Source: JBOFGK01 sp051649085
GTDB lineage: Bacteria > Bacillota_I > Bacilli_A > UBA3375
Reading direction: 5' to 3'
NCBI GenBank assembly: GCA_051649085.1
Contig: JBOFGK010000018.1
Span: 1-27,019, forward strand
DNA length: 27,019 nt
In this document: one piece after another, positions 23,978 through 27,019 of the stretch
Position numbering within the stretch: the first letter of the stretch is position 1
Layout of the letters: every line of letters begins with the position of its first letter
Translations under genes and position numbers: made by a program
Notes under the pieces: generated by a model
Told to the model about the DNA's origin: nothing
The model's input: only the letters and a program-made list of their open reading frames with translations
Databases searched by the model: none

Positions 23978-24008
23978 AAAAAGACCCGGAATAGCTCCGA
24001 GTCTTTTT
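23978..24008. terminator. bidirectional terminator between the plus-strand gene and the ribosomal cluster
   Basis: Bases 23978-23990 (AAAAAGACCCGGA) pair with 23996-24008 (TCCGAGTCTTTTT) around an ATAGC loop, with a single C/A mismatch. The A and T runs at both edges let it end transcripts from the plus-strand gene and from the minus-strand rplQ end of the ribosomal operon. Confidence 0.9.
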
Positions 24009-24027
24009 AATTATTAATTGTTTAAAA

Positions 24028-24393
24028 TTAAACTAATTCAATTTTACACATACTTGCATTATCTCCACGACGAGTGTCAAGTTTAATAATACGAGTATAT
24101 CCACCTTGACGTTCTGCATATCTTGGTGCAATATCATCAAATAATTTTTTACATACAGTTTTATCATCTGCCATTGTATTGTAGATGAATGCTTCTGCAC
24201 GACGACGAGATGCAACATCTCCTTTTTTACCTAAGGTAATCATCTTTTCTGCAACTTTACGTAATTCTTTGGCTTTTTCTTCAGTTGTCACAATTGATTC
24301 ATGTAAGAATAAATCAGTTGTAAGTCCTCTTAATAAGGCTTTTCTTTGTGAAGAAGTTCTTCCAAGTTTACGGTAACCTTTTGATTTGTACAT
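24028..24393 (-). CDS. rplQ: 50S ribosomal protein L17
   Basis: 121 residues, a normal length for bacterial L17. The start YKSKGYRKLGRTSSQRKALLRGLTTDL-type segment and the C-terminal PRYAERQGGYTRI followed by RRGDNASMCKIELV are diagnostic. L17 binds domain III of 23S rRNA and sits near the peptide exit tunnel. It is the last gene of the alpha operon, 11 bases after rpoA, as in Bacillus, and is followed by the bidirectional terminator at 23978-24008. Confidence 0.98.
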   Translation of the reverse strand: MYKSKGYRKLGRTSSQRKALLRGLTTDLFLHESIVTTEEKAKELRKVAEKMITLGKKGDVASRRRAEAFIYNTMADDKTVCKKLFDDIAPRYAERQGGYTRIIKLDTRRGDNASMCKIELV

Positions 24394-24404
24394 TTTACCT
24401 CCTA

Positions 24405-25382
24405 TTAGTCTTCTCTAAAGCTCATTCCTTGTTCTTTTAATTGGTTTTCAATTTCATCAACTGTTTTTGCACCAATATTATCTAACGAAGAAATTTCACG
24501 TTTCGAGCGAGAACATAAGTCCTCAATTGTATTTATGTTTGCACGTTTCAATCCGTTGTAAGCACGATTCGAAATATCAAGAGTTTCAATTGATGTTTCT
24601 TCTGAATCTTCAGAAACCGGTGCAACTATTGTTTCAATTTTTTGTTCTTCAAACACTTGTGTACGTCTTATCGAATCTTCGATATCAACTAATAGTCCCA
24701 TGTGACTTTGCATAATAAATGCTGAGTATGATAATGCTTCTTCAGGTGTAACCATTCCATTTGTCCAAATGTCAACCGTTAATTTATCATAGTTCGTTTT
24801 ATCTCCAACCCTTGTATCACTTACTGAATAAGTAAATTTAGAAATTGGTGTGAAAATTGAATCTACATAAATTTCACCTGATTTTTTTTCTTTACCACGG
24901 TTTTCCTCAGCAGGTACGTATCCACGTCCTTTAGTAACAGTAAGTTCCATTTCAAATGGAGTTGAACTTGATAATGTTACGATCTTAAGTTCTTTATTAA
25001 TCACTTCAACTCCAGGTGGACACTCAATATCACCGGCTAATAGTTCACCTTGTTTGTTTCCACGTAAAATTAGTTTGTATTCTTCATCTTGAGAATCATC
25101 AATACGTACTTTTAAATCTTTTACTGATAGAACAATTGTTGTAATATCTTCAACTGCATTATCAATTCTCGCAAATTCATGTGCAATGTCTTTGATATTA
25201 ATTTTTGTTACTGCTCCACCAGGCAGAGTTGATAAAGCAATACGACGTAGAGCATTTCCTACTGTGATACCAAATCCACTCTCTAGTGGTTCAATTTCGA
25301 ATGTTTTGTGAAACATATCGCGTGCATCATCTATTACTTTGATCTTAGGAAAGACGATGTCAAAATTATATTTATTTTCCAT
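24405..25382 (-). CDS. rpoA: DNA-directed RNA polymerase alpha subunit
   Basis: 325 residues. The N-terminal domain holds FEIEPLESGFGITVGNALRR and the loop segments that dimerise and assemble beta and beta-prime. A linker follows at about 235-260. The C-terminal domain contains NRAYNGLKRANINTIEDLC and IGAKTVDEIENQL, the helix-hairpin-helix part that contacts UP elements and activators. The length and the position between rpsK and rplQ are standard for Firmicutes. A GGAG-type ribosome binding site precedes the ATG. Confidence 0.98.
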   Translation of the reverse strand: MENKYNFDIVFPKIKVIDDARDMFHKTFEIEPLESGFGITVGNALRRIALSTLPGGAVTKINIKDIAHEFARIDNAVEDITTIVLSVKDLKVRIDDSQDEEYKLILRGNKQGELLAGDIECPPGVEVINKELKIVTLSSSTPFEMELTVTKGRGYVPAEENRGKEKKSGEIYVDSIFTPISKFTYSVSDTRVGDKTNYDKLTVDIWTNGMVTPEEALSYSAFIMQSHMGLLVDIEDSIRRTQVFEEQKIETIVAPVSEDSEETSIETLDISNRAYNGLKRANINTIEDLCSRSKREISSLDNIGAKTVDEIENQLKEQGMSFRED

Positions 25383-25394
25383 CTATTTCTCTCC

Positions 25395-25775
25395 TTATCG
25401 TTTATTTTTCGGTGGACGACATCCATTGTGTGGACGTGGTGTACGATCTTTAATTGAGACAATTTCAATTCCCACACCTTTTAAAGTTTTAATAGTTGTG
25501 TCACGACCTGGACCTGAACCTTTTGTTTCAACTTTAAGTTTTCTAATACCCATTTGTTGTGCAGTTTCTGCAACTTTGGTAGCAGCTTGTTGAGCGGCAA
25601 ATGGTGTAGATTTCTTCGAACCTTTAAAACCAGCAACACCAGCTGAAGACCAAGCAACAGAGTTACCAGCATCATCAGTAATGTTAATAATTGTATTATT
25701 CCAGTTAGAGTGGATATGTACAATTCCTGATTCTAATTGTTTTTTGATTTTTTTCTTACCTTTTTTTACAGCCAT
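25395..25775 (-). CDS. rpsK: 30S ribosomal protein S11
   Basis: 126 residues. GIVHIHSNWNNTIINITD, then SSAGVAGFKGSKKSTPFAAQ and the C-terminal DRTPRPHNGCRPPKNKR are classic S11 segments. S11 lies on the small-subunit platform, where it helps shape the mRNA exit region. The gene lies between rpsM (15 bases) and rpoA (12 bases), and AGGAGG is seen just before its ATG. Confidence 0.98.
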   Translation of the reverse strand: MAVKKGKKKIKKQLESGIVHIHSNWNNTIINITDDAGNSVAWSSAGVAGFKGSKKSTPFAAQQAATKVAETAQQMGIRKLKVETKGSGPGRDTTIKTLKGVGIEIVSIKDRTPRPHNGCRPPKNKR

Positions 25776-25790
25776 TTTTACCTCCTATTG

Positions 25791-26156
25791 TTATTTTTTC
25801 TTGTTAGCTACAGTTTTCTTTGGACCTTTTCTTGTACGTGAATTATTTTTCGTGTGTTGTCCACGAACTGGTAAACCACGACGGTGTCTGATTCCACGGT
25901 AACTTCCGATTTCCATTAAACGTTTAATATTTAAGCTCACTTCACGACGTAAGTCACCTTCAACTTTTAATTTTTCAATTTCAGTTCTGATGCTTGCTAA
26001 ATTGTCTTCCGTTAAATCTCTAACACGCACATCTTCAGAAATACCTGTATTTTTCAAGATTTCTTGTGCTGTGTTTTTTCCGATTCCAAAAATATATGTT
26101 AGAGAAATTACGACTCTTTTCTCACGTGGAATATCTACTCCTGCAATACGTGCCAT
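25791..26156 (-). CDS. rpsM: 30S ribosomal protein S13
   Basis: 121 residues. MARIAGVDIPREKRVVISLT at the start, YIFGIGKNTAQEIL, RGIRHRRGLPVRGQHTKNN and the basic tail RKGPKKTVANKKK identify S13. It sits at the head of the small subunit and contacts the P-site tRNA and L5. It is preceded by an AGGAGG and lies directly downstream of rpmJ, as in Bacillus. Confidence 0.98.
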   Translation of the reverse strand: MARIAGVDIPREKRVVISLTYIFGIGKNTAQEILKNTGISEDVRVRDLTEDNLASIRTEIEKLKVEGDLRREVSLNIKRLMEIGSYRGIRHRRGLPVRGQHTKNNSRTRKGPKKTVANKKK

Positions 26157-26173
26157 ATATTGACCTCCTCTAT

Positions 26174-26287
26174 TTATCCTTGTCTTTGTTTGTGCTTAGG
26201 GTTGTTACAAATAACTCGTACAACACCTTTTCTTTTGATTACTTTGCAGCTTTCGCAAATTGGTTTTACTGATGCTCTTACTTTCAT
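26174..26287 (-). CDS. rpmJ: 50S ribosomal protein L36, zinc-binding form
   Basis: 37 residues. On the minus strand the reading frame from 26287 gives MKVRASVKPICESCK and a C-terminal VVRVICNNPKHKQRQG. Cys11, Cys14, Cys27 and His32 form the zinc ribbon of the C+ type L36, so this is the zinc-containing paralogue. An AGGAGG lies about 7 bases before the ATG. Its place between infA and rpsM is canonical. Confidence 0.97.
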   Translation of the reverse strand: MKVRASVKPICESCKVIKRKGVVRVICNNPKHKQRQG

Positions 26288-26300
26288 TACGCCTCCTTAT

Positions 26301-26516
26301 TTATTTGAAACGATATGTAATTCGACCTTTTGTTAAATCATATGGTGATAATTCAACAAGAACACGATCTCCTGGAATAATACGAATATAATTTTTACGG
26401 ATTTTCCCTGAGATATGTGCCAATATTTCCATCCCATTATCTAATTTAACTTTGAAAATAGTATTTGGTAAAATATCAAGTACAACCGCTTCGATTTCAA
26501 TGGCTTCTTGTTTCAT
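26301..26516 (-). CDS. infA: translation initiation factor IF-1
   Basis: 71 residues from the ATG at 26516. That start lies 6 bases after GGAGG; a TTG one codon upstream (26519) would be only 3 bases away and is less likely. The OB-fold motifs EILAHISGKIRKNYIRI-PGD and VELSPYDLTKGRITYRFK at the end are diagnostic. IF-1 binds the A site of the 30S subunit during initiation. The start lies within the 3' end of map (20-base overlap), so the two are probably translationally coupled. Confidence 0.97.
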   Translation of the reverse strand: MKQEAIEIEAVVLDILPNTIFKVKLDNGMEILAHISGKIRKNYIRIIPGDRVLVELSPYDLTKGRITYRFK

Positions 26517-27019
26517 CAATTTCCTCCAGTAATTTTGTCAATATGTCATATCCTGTTTCTGTGACTACGATTGTATGTTCAAAGTGGGCCGAAGCTTTTT
26601 TATCAGCTGTCCATGTTGTCCAACCGTCACTTCCAAACTTTATTTCATCACATCCTAAGTTTAACATTGGTTCGATGGCTAGTGTCATACCTACTTTTAA
26701 TGTAGGCCCATGTCCTGGTTCACCGTAATTCAATATTTCCGGTGCTTCATGTAGTTGTCTTCCAACCCCATGACCAGCCATTTCTCGAACAATCCCAAGT
26801 TTATGTTTATTAGCATAAGCTTCGATTGCATGCGAGACATCCGATAAGCGGATTCCTGCTTTTATTGTTTCTAATCCACGCCATAGTGAATTTTCTGTTT
26901 CGGTTAATAACCGTTGTTTTTCACTATCAATTTTACCTACCGGATATGTCCATGCACTATCACCAAAATATCCTTTGTAATTGACACCAATATCAATACT
27001 AATTATATCACCTTCAACT
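26497..27019 (-). CDS. map: methionine aminopeptidase type I, N terminus outside the window
   Basis: 173 codons and a TGA stop are visible; the frame is still open at the window edge (first full codon at 27018-27016), so roughly the first third is missing. The metal ligands are present in order: Asp in SIDIGV, Asp in GYFGDSAWT, His in MAGHGVGR, Glu in LAIEPML and Glu in AHFEHTI. The enzyme removes the initiator methionine from new proteins using two metal ions. The location upstream of infA follows the Bacillus arrangement. The TGA stop in this core gene shows the standard bacterial code is used. Confidence 0.96.
   Translation of the reverse strand, partial: VEGDIISIDIGVNYKGYFGDSAWTYPVGKIDSEKQRLLTETENSLWRGLETIKAGIRLSDVSHAIEAYANKHKLGIVREMAGHGVGRQLHEAPEILNYGEPGHGPTLKVGMTLAIEPMLNLGCDEIKFGSDGWTTWTADKKASAHFEHTIVVTETGYDILTKLLEEIDETRSH

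Noticed and set aside
1..27019. CRISPR arrays, tRNA, rRNA or riboswitches
   Set aside because: No regularly spaced repeats, no cloverleaf-like segments and no conserved riboswitch cores were seen on either strand by reading; a covariance-model scan would be the proper test.

Overview
The window reads as a chromosomal segment of an AT-rich, low-G+C Gram-positive bacterium (Firmicutes). The likeliest group is the Erysipelotrichia/Coprobacillaceae or a near relative. The basis is strongly AT-rich DNA (about 30% G+C by eye), AGGAGG-type ribosome binding sites, lipoproteins with type II signal peptides, a Bacillus-like map-infA-rpmJ-rpsM-rpsK-rpoA-rplQ order, and LplB/YtcP-type sugar permeases. 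TGA acts as a stop (map and the 13712-14149 gene end in TGA), so the Mycoplasma/Spiroplasma code does not apply. The genus cannot be fixed from the sequence alone.

Layout. (1) 1-138: the 3' end of an IS3-family transposase and a probable right inverted repeat. (2) 175-870, minus strand: a GntR/UTRA regulator, divergent from the main operon. (3) 1028-17439, plus strand: one long, tightly packed operon. It encodes a solute-binding lipoprotein, a YesL-like membrane protein, two permeases, a dedicated ATPase, GH125, GH38, GH13, GH92, a small membrane protein, a GH18, a ROK kinase and a GH1. (4) 17636-22227: a second unit with its own candidate promoter, encoding two GcnA-like GH20 hexosaminidases on either side of a glycosylasparaginase. 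It ends at a 16-bp hairpin. (5) 22394-23974: two unrecognised surface proteins, one a lipoprotein on the minus strand and one membrane-anchored behind a 14-codon leader ORF. (6) 24028-27019, minus strand: the end of the core ribosomal-protein/RNA polymerase alpha cluster, running off the window inside map.

How it fits together (inference from families). The locus looks like a self-contained system that imports N-glycans or glyco-asparagines and dismantles them inside the cell. GH92, GH38 and GH125 together would remove alpha-1,2, alpha-1,3 and alpha-1,6 mannose. GH1 is the only candidate for the core beta-mannose. GH18 and GH20 would handle the chitobiose core and terminal GlcNAc, glycosylasparaginase would split GlcNAc-Asn, and the ROK kinase would phosphorylate a product. 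None of the hydrolases has a signal peptide. The GH20/ROK/GH38/GH125/GH92 part resembles the Streptococcus pneumoniae N-glycan locus. The added glycosylasparaginase and GH18 make the set resemble mammalian lysosomal N-glycan breakdown. No secreted endoglycosidase or protease is in the window, so release of the substrate must be encoded elsewhere or done by other organisms.
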